Positions 11,080 through 22,700 of a stretch of 64,000 bases of DNA are shown here, piece after piece. The notes below the pieces were generated by a model. That model was not told the DNA's origin, searched no databases, and was given only the letters and a program-made list of their open reading frames with translations. The first letter of the stretch is position 1; every line of letters begins with the position of its first letter. Origin of the DNA: Euryodendron excelsum (lineage: Eukaryota; Streptophyta; Magnoliopsida; Ericales; Pentaphylacaceae); the NCBI GenBank assembly GCA_033060915.1, contig CM065399.1:19093501-19157500 (forward strand). Direction: 5' to 3'. The position numbers and the translations under genes are program-made.

Positions 11080-12569
11080 CTTAGAGGGTTAGGCCGTAGT
11101 CATGTCCCTCTACCCTTCACCCATGTAGAGTCTTCAATTAACTTGGTTCAATCCTATTCATTTGAAATTTTCAAAACTAAATTTTCAAAATTGTTTTAAA
11201 AAAAATGCATTCATTCATATTATCTTGTATTATGTTTGTCATCCACATACTAACACTTGTATCTTTGTTTTGTTGGTATGCATTTTGTTTAAATTTTACT
11301 AACTACTATGCATGAATGTGATGAACAGGATGAATGGGAGTTGTTGGGCCCTTTCCTCCACTTTTAAAAATCACACATACACTACATGTGCACTTGCATT
11401 CTGCATACTTGCATTTTACCTTGATATGTCCTTTCTAGTTAGAAAGGGGGAACGGTATATTGGTTGTGGGCAAGATGCTGTGTTAGTTTCTTCGCCTACG
11501 GCTTCTTGATGGTTCCCCCGCTCGGATCACCAACCGATCATGGCACCACCTCGGGGAGTGGGCCTAGGTTTGAAGATCCGGGGACCGAGCCTTTTTAGGA
11601 TGCATTAGTCAACCCTCAACCTCATACTCATATAGACACCATGCATAGCTGAACCTCTGCCGGATTTAAGACACGAGCACCTTTTTCAAAACCACGGAGG
11701 AAAGGGCGACTGCTCTTACTTTCATTTATACCTGCCTATTTTTGCTGTTATATTGACTGTATTCATACTGTTATAATGCTTGTTTAACTGCTCATGCATG
11801 CACGTTTACCTTTCTAGTGCATTCTCTTTCTTTATACTCTTTGCATACCTATGTTCATGCATTCCATATTCCATGTCAAGACAAGAGTTCTAAGTAACTC
11901 AAGTCACTGGATTCTCATCTATATGATCAACCCATTGAGAGTGACACCAAGATCACTCTCCCTTGCATTAAACCTACCTAAACCCTAAGGGTTCCCACGT
12001 AACCCTAAGGACTCATTGCATGCATCTCAATTCATTCCATAAAAGGGGCCCTAATCCCTCTATGCTCACGGAGATAGGGTTGCCAAGAAGACAAGGGGCA
12101 ATTAATTAACAAGGTCTCTCAGCGACCTCCTCGACATCAAATCCAACGAAGGCGGATCCGAAAACTCAAGAGTAGTTTAGGTTTTCCCTTTGTAAAAGTA
12201 GATAGGTGGAAGTCCAAAGGAAAATGTTCCCCCTCCCCCTATTAAAATGTATTTCAATTCTTTTGTATCTCAAACCCAAAATTTAATGTACTTCTTTATT
12301 TTTATGAATGAATGCATGGATGATTGAAGGTTCCTACTTGACGGTAAGGTGTCTGCATATAGGGGCAAACCCCTTATCTCCCAAAAGTGAGCCAATACAT
12401 CATGGCTAGTTTCCCTCTTAAAAAGGGGCACCCTAGAACATGCATTGCATAAAGCTTTCTAAAAACCAAAAACTGACTTGGAACTTGTGTTTTTGTCTTT
12501 TTATTTCTTCCTCTTCTATTTCTGTTTACAAAAGTCACCTTGCACTGAGTCAACATTGCTCCCAAGAAA
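11080..12569 (+). other. Element 1 untranslated leader
   Basis: About 1.5 kb non-coding leader, strongly conserved with element 2 (46271-47689, minus strand). It carries a perfect hairpin CCTTTCTAGTTAGAAAGG (11430-11447), an 8-bp pair GGGGGAAC (11446-11453) with GTTCCCCC (11512-11519), a hairpin GAGAGTGA/TCACTCTC near 11938, and the GGGGCAAACCCC block near 12362. A pyrimidine-rich run (about 12485-12530) lies before gag. Such leaders normally hold packaging and dimerisation signals. The short ORF at 11312 has no family resemblance. Confidence 0.7.
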
Positions 12570-14621
12570 GTGCAACATCCACCTAGGGATCCCATTATTA
12601 CCCGGCAAAGAGCATTACTGATGGCTGCTAATCCTAAAGAATCTTCTCCGGTCTCTCGAGAGGAAGTCAATGAAATGAGGACTAAGATGGATGAGATGCT
12701 CAAACTCATTCAAACTCTGGCCATGAAGGATGCTACTGCAGTCCCGTCATCATCCATGACTTCATCCAAAGACCTTGAACCTGCTAATCCAAGGATCATG
12801 CTTCAGTCAGACAAGGTTGGGAGGACTAAGGAAGACGCCAAAGGGGTCAACGCTGAAGAAGAAGAGACCATATTGCTTTCACCTACTATAAAGAAGGCCT
12901 CTCTAGATCCTCTTAGTCTGAAAATCCAAGGATTGGAAGATTCGTTGCAAAGTCTCCATGGCCACGATGCTTACGGGTTCACTTCTTATGATAAGCTCTG
13001 TTTCTTCCCTGACCACCCAAGACCTGCTAAGTTTAAAATGCCTGACTTCCAGAAGTACGACGGTACTGGTAACCTCGTTGCTCATCTTCGTCTATATGCT
13101 GGAGCGCTTAGTGGACATGGCAACGACCCGAAGCTCCTTATGCAGTTATTCCAACACAGCCTCACAGGGTCGACTCTGCAATGGATTGCTCGTTTGGACT
13201 TAAGAAAGATCACAACCTGGATGGAGCTAGTCAATGCGTTCAAAGCCCAATACCGTCACAACATCGACCTCACTGCTGATCGATGGTCCTTGATGACAAT
13301 GAGCAAGGGTGAGAAGGAGAGCTTTAAAGCCTATGCCCTGAGATGGAGGGAGGCTGCTGCACAAGTAAACCCCCCGCTGGAAGAGAAGGAGTATGTACAA
13401 TTGTTTGTACATACTTTTCAAGGTATATTTTACGAGAAGCTCTGCACAAGCATAGGAAAAAGCTTCTCCGAGCTTATCATGCAGGGAGAGATGATAAAAA
13501 ATGGCCTTAAGACAGGAAGAATCATAGATCCCTATGCCAAGACCGGAGAAAATACTGCCAACATAGCCAAGAAGGTGGCTACTACAAGGGGCATGATCAG
13601 GAAGGAAAGTGAAGTATCCGCTATTCTGCCTAGCCAACAACCCCAATACCGACCCCCGCTACAATCACCCCCAGTCCTGCCCTTGCCCACCTTGACCATG
13701 CCTGCTCCAACCCCTAACTATGGCCCTGCCGGGGCACGACCCAATTTTAATAGACCTGCTCGACGCATCCGTACCTTCGACGCCTTAGCCTGCACCCAAA
13801 CCGAGGCTTATCATAGCCTTCTAAAGAATAACATCCTGAAACCCGTGCCTGCTCGCCCGTTGCCAAGCCTTCTACCCCCAACTTTTAATGTTGCCTTTAC
13901 ATGTGAGTACCATTCAGGTGGCCAGGGGCATGACACCGAAAGCTGCTTCGCTCTCAAGCACAAGATCCAAGACTTGATCGATAATAAGACCATTGATCTG
14001 CAGCCGGTAAAACCTGCTCCTACTCCCAATGTGACCAGCAACCCTCTGCCAGATCACACCATCAATATAATACTAGTAGAAATGGAAGGCGAGGGAGAGT
14101 TCGACGAGCCTGAGGTTGAAGATTATGAGGACTATTGGGAGACTGAGGGAGAAGATGACTGGGAGGAGGATCTCCCATTATGCCCAATTTATCTTTATAA
14201 TCCTGAGGAGGTGCCTGATGCTTCTGACTGGCCCGTTGAGGAGCCGATGTTTCCGATAGATGAGATAACGAAGAACATGGCTGTTGATGGATGGGGCGCT
14301 GAATTTCTACACCCAAAATATGTTGCGGCGGAACAAAACTTACTAGAAAGCCCTTGGTCCGCAACTGAGTATGAAGACATGAGCTGGGAGATAAAGGAGT
14401 CAAGAGAGGAGATGGAGTCGTTCGAGTTGGAAGGCGGTGAACTAGCCACCCTGTTTACAGAAGAATCTGCTGCAAAGGAAAAGAAGGAGGCTAACAACCG
14501 CGCCAGTAGTGTCAACATCTTCGAAGCTCTAGGAGAATCCGTTGCCTGTCTCGCCTTGGCCGAGGATCTGGGTCATGAATGGAGCATTGAAGATGTGGGA
14601 ATTGTCCCAAGACCTTACTAG
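12570..14621 (+). CDS. gag: Gag protein of a Tat/Ogre-type Ty3/gypsy retrotransposon (intact, stand-alone)
   Basis: Capsid/nucleocapsid precursor of 683 residues, uninterrupted. Residues about 157-320 form the Retrotrans_gag domain (MPDFQKYDGTGN, LQWIARLDL, WMELVNAFKAQYRHNI). A Pro-rich linker follows at about 355-400. A zinc motif C445-x2-H448-x5-H454-x4-C459 (CEYHSGGQGHDTESC) follows, then LKHKIQDLID. Residues about 505-540 are very acidic, and the C-terminus includes FELEGGELATLF. The ATG at 12621 (MAANPK, residue 18) is an alternative start; it aligns with the start in element 0, but upstream residues PIITR are also conserved. The frame closes with TAG and does not run on into protease, which is unusual because Gag and protease are normally fused. 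No obvious frameshift site is visible near the end. Family assignment is firm; trans-packaging by a relative is inferred. Confidence 0.93.
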   Translation: MQHPPRDPIITRQRALLMAANPKESSPVSREEVNEMRTKMDEMLKLIQTLAMKDATAVPSSSMTSSKDLEPANPRIMLQSDKVGRTKEDAKGVNAEEEETILLSPTIKKASLDPLSLKIQGLEDSLQSLHGHDAYGFTSYDKLCFFPDHPRPAKFKMPDFQKYDGTGNLVAHLRLYAGALSGHGNDPKLLMQLFQHSLTGSTLQWIARLDLRKITTWMELVNAFKAQYRHNIDLTADRWSLMTMSKGEKESFKAYALRWREAAAQVNPPLEEKEYVQLFVHTFQGIFYEKLCTSIGKSFSELIMQGEMIKNGLKTGRIIDPYAKTGENTANIAKKVATTRGMIRKESEVSAILPSQQPQYRPPLQSPPVLPLPTLTMPAPTPNYGPAGARPNFNRPARRIRTFDALACTQTEAYHSLLKNNILKPVPARPLPSLLPPTFNVAFTCEYHSGGQGHDTESCFALKHKIQDLIDNKTIDLQPVKPAPTPNVTSNPLPDHTINIILVEMEGEGEFDEPEVEDYEDYWETEGEDDWEEDLPLCPIYLYNPEEVPDASDWPVEEPMFPIDEITKNMAVDGWGAEFLHPKYVAAEQNLLESPWSATEYEDMSWEIKESREEMESFELEGGELATLFTEESAAKEKKEANNRASSVNIFEALGESVACLALAEDLGHEWSIEDVGIVPRPY

Positions 14622-16599
14622 AAATGGGTTCCTTACCCAAGCGTACAAGAAAGGGGTGTTGTCACCCACTTTCTTTCTATCCCTTATACTTCCTGTCTCT
14701 AAATTAATGTTTTGCATTCTCTCAACTACTTAAGGACTCTATGCTTTTCATAAAAAAAATAATAATAATCAAATGACAGTTTTTTATTCCATTGTTGTTG
14801 TCTTGTCTTCCCGGGGGAATAGTGACTACTTTCTACGCAAGGGGTATGGTTTATCTTATGGAATGATCCAACTTGAAGGGATGATAGCATGAGGTAACCA
14901 CTCGCCAAATGATCAGCCTTCCACAGAAAGAGAGAATAAGGATGAGTGAGGATGCTACCCAAAGGCAGCACTTGCAAGACTCTGAGGCTAAGCGATGTGT
15001 GGCCAGTTTATCAAAATGAAGAGGAGCCATCTTTCATTTCCCCACATATAAAGAATAAATAACTAAATAAATGAACAAATGTGCTCATATTCCCTTTCCT
15101 TAACCCCTAGTGCCTCGTGGAAAGTGAAAATTTTCTTTGTCAACCCTGATCCAAGACTGTCCTCCCCACGCTGGGGCAGACAATAGTTGAGAACTCTAGG
15201 AGTGCTGTCCACCTCTATCATGCTAGGATAGTGTTGAAAGCTCTATAGATCAAGCAATCTAGTTCAAAGTGAAGAGAGGCCATCATTTCATTTTCCATAC
15301 AGTCAAAAGCAACCCCTTAACAAACCCGTTGAGCCACCTATCCTTTCTTAACAAAACCCCAACCTAGGGATCACCGCCCACACTGGGTATATTAAACTGC
15401 CAAGGAAAATATATAAAGGAAAAGGGTCAAAAAATTATTCATAGAAAGAACAAGCAAAGGAAAGGAGTTGCCAAGGGGCAAGAGGCCAAAAAAAAAAAAA
15501 AAAAAAAAGAAGAAAACCATGATTCTAAGGAAAGGCCTAAAACAGCCATGATTGAGTCATATTTAAAAGCATAATAAGAAGATCAAATGAGAAGAAAGTC
15601 ATGTTTATCTCAAAGAGTATATAGTAAGGGTGAAAGAGCAAGGTCATTTTCACCCTGAGAAGTATATGGTCAAGAGCAAGAAGGAAATTTAAAGGTGGTC
15701 CTAGGTTACAAGGAAACCCAGTAGAAGCAATAGGTTTGAGCCTTTACCCTTTCTTGCAAAACCCCAAAACCATGGCCTACATTATAACCATACTAAAGTC
15801 CCCTCTGATTGAAAACAGATTGCTTGATCTAAATGAGCTAGATACGCTGCCAAGGCTAAAGAAGGATGCTAATCCTACTAAAAAGTAGTCAAGGATGGTA
15901 TGGATCTAGACCCTATTGAAAATAACATCAAATTTGAGCCTGCATATCTTGTTATTTCTAAAACCCCATAACCTAGCCTACATTACAGTCCTAAAAAATG
16001 TCTTCTTGGATTGAAATGACTAGCCACTTATTGCTCTGCCAGAGGTCAGGCAAGCTGTTGCTAAAACCCTGAGAGTCGAGAGTCTTAGCCCAATAACCCT
16101 ATACACTAACCCTAAGACAAAGAGTTGGAGGCGATCAAGAGGTTGAGAAAGGGGCGAAGTGCTATCATCCAATTAAGGTAAGGTTGGGCCAGAGGAGAGG
16201 CTAGATCCCCGAAGAGGACGGAGTTGCCAGTCGCAAGACTACAAGTCTAATAGCACCTTGTGTCATTCTATTAACATATTTCTAACCCATAAATATGTTA
16301 AAAAAAATAATAAAAAAAATAAAATAAATCAGCATAGGCTTTGCGCACATAGGATATAACTCCTTGTAGAAATAGAAGTCATCAATATCAACTCAGACAA
16401 TACATAACATCATCATCTATCACATGCATCTAAACATATGCCTAGCTGTAAAAATCATAAATGTGTCTGTTTATCCATACATCTGAAATACCATAAATAT
16501 CCATCCTTATACAAAACTTGCAAAATAAAACTGTCTAACATCAATACATCTCAGGAACAAGGGGCAAAAGAGGATTAGAATCTCTACAAGGGGCATCTA
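14622..16599 (+). other. Spacer between gag and the reverse-strand gene (element 1)
   Basis: Two kilobases with no convincing gene, where pol would be expected in a full element. It contains a 21-A run (about 15490-15510), several repeats of GAAGAGGAGCCATC-type motifs, and the motif CCTACATTA(C/T)A followed by TCT(G/T)GATTGA near 15776 and 15977. The same motif recurs in element 3 near 56739 and 56955. No protease or RT motif (YVDD, NGSA) is seen in any frame. Confidence 0.6.
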
Positions 16600-18430
16600 T
16601 CACAGGTTAAAGTCGATATCCTCTGGATCAAAATCCCCGAAACCCAACATCGGAGGAGGTGGATAACTACTCAAAGCACCACCATCCTGCAGGGAAGATG
16701 AACCGAAATTAGCTGCAAACAAAAGGAACTAGGCAACATCAGAGCAATAAGGAGCAAAGAGAGAATAACTTACCCCCCCCACCACCTAGCTGAGATAATC
16801 GAGCTGTCAGGGAAGCCACCTCGGTCTGGTACTGATCCCGCTCCATCTGGTACTGATCTCTCTGGTCTCTCATAGCAGTAAACGCAGCCTGGGGCACGTA
16901 TCCTCTAGTTCGGCGCCACAAGTCAACCACCTCCTGGCCAACAGCGTACCCACTGACTACTACCTCAAACCTGGTGAAGGCACTAACCGAATGAGCCCCA
17001 AAGTGCGTAGCGTAATCTATATCCGGGGGAAGCAAGAACTCGGCGCCTGGCTGACGCTCCTGGTAAGGGATAGGCACTCCAGCCACCAGGGCTCCAAATA
17101 TATACTCTGGCAGAGCCCCTGCTGATCGGAACTCCTTATGAAACTACCGCCAGTGTCGCTCTCCAAGATAGGACTCCCAGGTGTCATCACTAAGAAAAGT
17201 AGCTCTCGACAGGGACAATGGGACCAATTACCGGACTGTCTCATAATGGACTGATCCAATGAAAGGCCGCTAGGTCACGTCCCTCGCCTTAATCAGCTCC
17301 AGGTTAGCCCGGAGCGTCACAAAGTCGGTAGTCTCCGATCGCTGGGCTACCCGGTCATGAGCCCACCTTAAAGCACGAGGATAGAGATCATCCTCAACAA
17401 CTGCAGGGCGACGCACCAGTAGGTACTTATAACTCCACCAAACAAGGAAAGGCCAGAAGCTAGTCATGCTGCCCCAACGAGAAGAAGTCTGAACCCGCAT
17501 CAATCGAAGGAAGCAGCCAAAGGAAAAGGACCCCCAGTCCATCTCAGATAAGGCTCCAAGATCAGCTACTATACTCACCAAACGGCACGGCACGGGTGAC
17601 TTGTTGTTGTTGCAAAAATAGCTAAAGATGATATAAAACACAAGTCGCCGTCTCATGATATCCCGCCTAGCAGGCGATGGCTCAGTAGTAAAAGTACGGT
17701 CGTCCTGACAAATCTAGGAGATTAGGAAGGCAGAACGCTCAGGAGGAGGCAAGTCTAACAACAAACATGCCTTGTCCCTACTGACTGGATGCAGGGTAAT
17801 CCGCCGACTGACAAAGGAGAGCCCTGTAATAATCGCCCAATCCAAAGGAAAGCCGACAAAATGGAAGGTCCCAGTCTCCCCAAACCACCTCTCAACAAGC
17901 GCCAGTACTAAATGCCGGTTTAGGCAGTTAGCTTGTAATCCTATGAAAGCGCCAAATCTGATCTCTGCCAAGAAGGCACGATATGATGGGGCCGCCTGCT
18001 GCATGGTCACAAAAAACTGATAAACAGCCCCTCTGAAAGCTGTATGTACCTGCGGAGGCAGCAAATACTATCTAGAATACACGCTGGGGTGATAGGCAAG
18101 ATCACCGAGTGGGGGAACGTTCGGTATCTGCAGATCTCCCAAGTCGGCTTCCGTCTGCTTATGCCTGGAAGAAGCTCTCCCATAACCGGTCACCTGATCC
18201 CCAGGGCCTGATACTTCCTCCTCGACACCAATCTCCTCTGCGAAGGCCTGCTCAACCGGAGGAAAAGAGTCGACAGGTAGCCTACTCCCCTGCCCACTCT
18301 GACTAGATGAAGATCGTCCGGTAGATCGTTGACTGCCCCTAGATCGACTAGAGCCACTAGTAGAATCTGTCCAGGCCACCTTCCCTGAGCGGCGCCTCCT
18401 CTTAGAACCGTCATCACCCGAGTTTGCCGT
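16600..18430 (-). pseudogene. Reverse-strand gene of element 1, plant-mobile-domain-like, five in-frame stops
   Basis: One continuous minus-strand frame runs from 18430 to 16774, broken only by stops at 18068, 17714, 17270, 17228 and 17144 (four TAG, one TAA). A short last exon reaches TGA at 16600 (LGFGDFDPEDIDFNL). About 590 codons. In order there is a Ser/Arg-rich N-terminus (KRRRRSG, SGSSRSRGSQ), then a segment with ERWFGETGTFHFVGF and WAIITGLSF, which resembles the plant mobile domain seen in transposon-linked proteins. A C-terminal coiled coil (RDQRDQYQMERDQYQTEV) and a Gly run follow. The start codon position holds ACG where the element 2 gene has ATG. Tat-lineage elements are known to carry reverse-oriented ORFs here, with unknown function. 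The domain call is by eye. Confidence 0.7.
16713..16773 (-). other. Predicted 61-bp intron in the reverse-strand gene
   Basis: On the minus strand the Gly-codon run is followed by a canonical donor GTAAGT, and 61 bp later TTTTGTTTGCAG is the acceptor. Splicing keeps the frame exactly (phase 1) and opens an exon to the TGA at 16600. Without splicing the frame ends at 16739 with an unrelated tail. Confidence 0.65.
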
Positions 18431-18431
18431 C

Positions 18432-19744
18432 CTGAAAAGGTAAGCCAAGGTAAGAGACGTTAACATGCCTTACATGCAATTCAAATAATAGTAAAATAAA
18501 ATAAATAACTAACACAAACAAAACAAATAAAGGATTTTGAATAACAAATCAAAAACAAAATTTCTACACATCTTGTTTTCTAATTTTCAAATCACATCTG
18601 AAGGGTTCTCTGCCTTTTTCCTTCCAAAGGATTTTATTTCTAAAAACTTTTTCTAACTCTTTCCCTAATTTCTAAAAAATTCGGCAGAGTCCTGTTTAAA
18701 AATGGTCCCTACAACACCCATGACATCAACACAAAATACAAAACGTGCACTTTCCAACATAACAATCACATAACAACGACACTCATGCACATTTTTCAAT
18801 TTTTCGAAATCTTCAAGACACATGTTTTATTTTTCAAATAAATCAGTGGTTTTCAAAAGTCTCCCGAAAATTTTCAAATCACCTCAAATGTTTTCTAAAA
18901 TATTCTAATATTTTTTCAAATTTCAAACTTTAAAAATCCCAACAATTTATTGAGTTTTCTCATTTTTCGAAATTTTCTAAGTATTTTCTTATTTTTTTTT
19001 CAAAAAATCAAAAATTCACCGAGTTTTCAAAAAATCATGAAACTTCATACGGTTGTTAAACACGTTTTTCTAAGGCACATTGCACAAAAACATAGCCAGA
19101 AAACCCAATGCCCAAGTCTGAAGGAACAAATTTCCTTTTCCTGCAGAAAACCCTCTTCGCATAATTATGAAAGATCATTCAAATTCAATCAAACAACCAT
19201 CAAAATGCAAAAACAACATCACCAAAGTGTTCAAAGCGTATCAAAACATCGATTTCCACTATTCACATGATTCAAACGAAGTTCTACACATCAAAATCAA
19301 CAAAATTTGAAAATTCACTTTTTGGAAGTTCTCCGGTGAAATCTTCTCTTCCGGCGACTTTCTAGCGACGTGGTCTCCTTCTGGCAATCACCCATGGTCT
19401 CCAAGAAGTGCCCCTTCAAGGTTCTAGTCAACTTCCTCGCAATGTCTCTCGGATTTACAAGAACTCTCCAAAATGCCGCGGCTGTTCGAACTAGAAATTT
19501 TCTGGTTTTAACTTTAAGCTTGGCGCCACTAGCAGAGGCGCCAGGTCTCTTCTGCCAAAGGCACCACTGCTAGTGGCACTAGTTGCAAAATTTGGATAGC
19601 TTTGCCCTTTTTCCCGCCAAAACTCATTTTCGAAGGCCTTTTTGGCTCGTTATCCGTTTTCGACCCCCGTTGTCGAAAGATTTTCTAATGTCCGTCCCTC
19701 CGACTGCCTCGCGGTCAACATGGGACTCTTACTTCTATCGTTTT
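18432..19744 (-). other. 5' side of the reverse-strand gene: upstream intron and first exon region
   Basis: No ORF with family resemblance. The acceptor TTACCTTTTCAG ends at 18432, directly before the coding exon. The same string precedes the ATG of the element 2 gene. A donor-like site near 19318-19325 (ACTTCCAAAAAGTGAAT on the minus strand) matches the strong AAAAGGTGAGT of element 2 but is degraded. Two palindromic boxes like those in the LTR promoter lie at 19521-19543 and 19561-19581. The reverse transcript would start in or near the 3' LTR. Confidence 0.5.
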
Positions 19745-19782
19745 CTGTCTTTGACAAGCAAAGACAAAAAAAGGGGGGCAGC
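19745..19782 (+). promoter_or_regulatory. Hairpin and polypurine tract before the 3' LTR (element 1)
   Basis: CTGTCTTTG-ACAAG-CAAAGACA forms a hairpin (19745-19766) that runs directly into the A7G6 polypurine tract (AAAAAAAGGGGGGCAGC), the RNase H-resistant primer for plus-strand DNA. TGTAAGCA of the 3' LTR follows. Confidence 0.8.
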
Positions 19783-22700
19783 TGTAAGCACCACATTTTT
19801 GACCGCTCGGCAGTCTACACTCCGTCCAAACTTGTGTTCAAGTCATTATGGGCACATTCCTAACGAAACCAACTTTCTAAGTTCAAATCCCGTTTGTCCA
19901 TCGCTTCGCAGGCCTGCCAGGCCCAAATAGAGGCAAAATGACCGAAATGCCCTTAGGGGCATTGTCCTTTCCTTTCCGACTCCAATCCCTCTCTCGAGAC
20001 AGTTTATTCCTCGAGACGGTCCCAATCAGGCACGTCTTTTCGAAGACGATAAGACCCCTTTCCAATCCCTCTCTCGGGATAATTTATTCCACGAGACGGT
20101 TCCAATCCAGGCACGTCTTTTCGAAGATGGTAAGACCCCTTTCCAATCCCTCTCTCGGGATAGTTTATTTCTCGAGACGGTTCCAACTCAGGCACGTCTT
20201 CTCGGAGACGATAAGACCCCTTTCCAATCCCACTCTTGAGACAGTTTATTCCTCGAGATGGTTCCAATCCAGGCATGTCTTTTCGGAGACGATAAGACCC
20301 CTTTCCAATCCCTCTCTCGAGACAGTTTATTCCTCGAGACGGTCCGAGTAGCGAAAATACTCGTAAACACCACAACCGATAGAGTAGCGGAAATACTCAC
20401 AAGTAGGTCGATATAGAGAATTGCCAACAAACTCCTGTGTCACGACGACCGCCGTCAGAGTGGCAGAAACACTCAAAACCCAGGTCAACACCAGTGTCTG
20501 TTAGTCCACTTCGGTGAAAAATGACCAAACTACCCTTTGGACCTTTTTCGAGACTTTCCGGTCAAGATGACCATTTCACCCCTAGGCATCCGAATGTCCC
20601 GGGAACCACACCGGCTCTGGTTATCAAACTAGTAACCTCCCGAGAATACTTCTTATAGTATTCTCAACCTTCCTTTACTTTTTCGGATCATTTCGAGTCA
20701 GTTCCGGCCAACTAGGTGCAAAATGACCGTTTTGCCCCTGGTATGCCGGTCTCCTTTTCCGACCACACCGGCTCTGGGTATCAAATCGGTAGCCCTCCGA
20801 GAATAATTTTTATAGTGTTCTCAACCTCCCTTTACCTTTTCGGATCATTCCGAGTCAGTTCCGACAAATCCGATACAAAATGACCGTTTTGCCCCTGGTG
20901 GGCCAGTCTCCTTTTCCGACCACACCGGCTCTGGGTATCAAACCGGCAAGCTTTGGGAACATTCTAAAATAATGTTTCCAAAGCCCAAGTCTTCTTCCGG
21001 GACAGTCCGAGTCTGTCTCGGCAGCTTCCCGATCCGATTGACCGTTTTACCCCTAAAGGCCCGGTCAACCCTTCTGACACATCTTGTATCCATTTTTCAA
21101 GCCAAATACCTCTGGGACACTATTTTAAGTGTTCCTGCTCTTTTCCGGCCTTCCGGGCCATTCCTGGCCTCTTCAAATCATTCCCGGACTTTCGGAGTCA
21201 CTCCTAGTGAAGCTAGGCTAAAAATTGCATGGTAGTCGCTGGTACAGGTGCCCAAATCTAGTCAAAGATATGTTGCTTGCCGACCTTAAATATTTCCTAA
21301 ATGGCTGGGGCCACTACTAGTGGCGCCAAGCCAAAAAATGGCCTGGCGGCACACCTAGTGGCGCCAGTGTAAAATTTGGCCTGGCGCCACTGCAACAGGC
21401 GACAGTGTTGTCCAACCTCTATAAATACAGAGCCTCTTCCAACGTGAAAAGGATCTGCAAACTCAATCTAAAAACCCTATATTCCGATATATAGAGCTCA
21501 AGCACCTCCTAAACCCTAGCCTCCTTAGGTTTTCCAAACCCTAGCCACCATACACTAAACCCTAGCCTCCTATACACTCATACACACCCCCATATACTCA
21601 TACACTAACCTTCAACCCTCCTTTGAAGACTTGAAGAGCTGCAATCTAAAGCTTGAAGACAACTCTTGAATATTGAAGACGAAGATCAAGACGAAGACCG
21701 AAGATCGAAGACAAGCAAGGCGCGCAAAATAAACAAGATACAAGGTAGGATCTCCATTTAAATTTTCGCACTTCCCCCTCTCCCTTCTCTCTCCTAACCC
21801 ACTTGGTTTTTCTCTATTTTAATCCCCCATCTCTTTCCCCCACCTTTCTTTGCATGCTTGAAACAAGGGGATTCCCGGTCCATGTGTAGGATTGGGCTAT
21901 TGGAGAGTCACCGTGTCAGAGGCTTTCTTCTAGTCTAACCAGAGACCACGTGGGTCTGACCCCCTTGGTTATGTGGTGAAGCTTTAGCCTTGTATGTTCA
22001 CCACCCCAAAATTGCATTGTGCATATCATGATCTTGCATCTTCCAAAAGTTGTTTTCAAAGTCGTTTTCAAAATCGTTTTCAAACTCGTTTTCAAAATTG
22101 CATCAAAATCCTCTTTTTCAAAAACATGTTTTCAAAATCACAATCCTAGGGTGATTTTAGCATTTCCATGGCTAGGGTTGCTTTAGGAAAGTGTTATATT
22201 AAAAGCGACCAATATGGTCCCTATTTTCAAATCTTGTTGTTTTCAAAACCGCTTTCCTAAAAGGGTTCTAGCCCTCTTATGGTTAGAATTGCTTTAGAAA
22301 AGTGAGATGTTTTTACACTTCCTAAAAACTCTATTTTCAAAAAACTCTTTTCCTAAAAATCTCTTCCAATATACTTTCCTAAAACTCTCATTTCCAAAGT
22401 TATTTTCAAAAACTCTTTCCAAAAATCTATTTTTCAAAACTCTCTTTTTCAACTCCTTTTCAAAATTCTCTCCCCAAAATTCACTTTCTAAAAACACCCC
22501 CTTAAAATCTTTCCAAAAACTCTCTCCAGCAATCTTTTTCCAAAAATCTTTCTAAAAAACTCTTTCCAAAATCTCCTTTCTAGAAACTCCCCTCTAGCAT
22601 TTTCCTTCTAAAATCTTCGTTTTCAAAAACACACTTTCCAAAAGCTCCTTCTCTTTAAAATCTTTTTCCAAAAACTCCTCCATAGGATTTCCTTCCAAAA

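Noticed and set aside
14529..14717. Protease or pol remnant after gag in element 1
   Set aside because: No NGSA, YVDD, TDNGS or related motif in any frame between 14622 and 16599.
15490..15510. A-run as a sign of a processed retrogene or SINE/LINE tail
   Set aside because: No target duplication, no A/B boxes and no upstream gene body; it lies inside the element 1 spacer.
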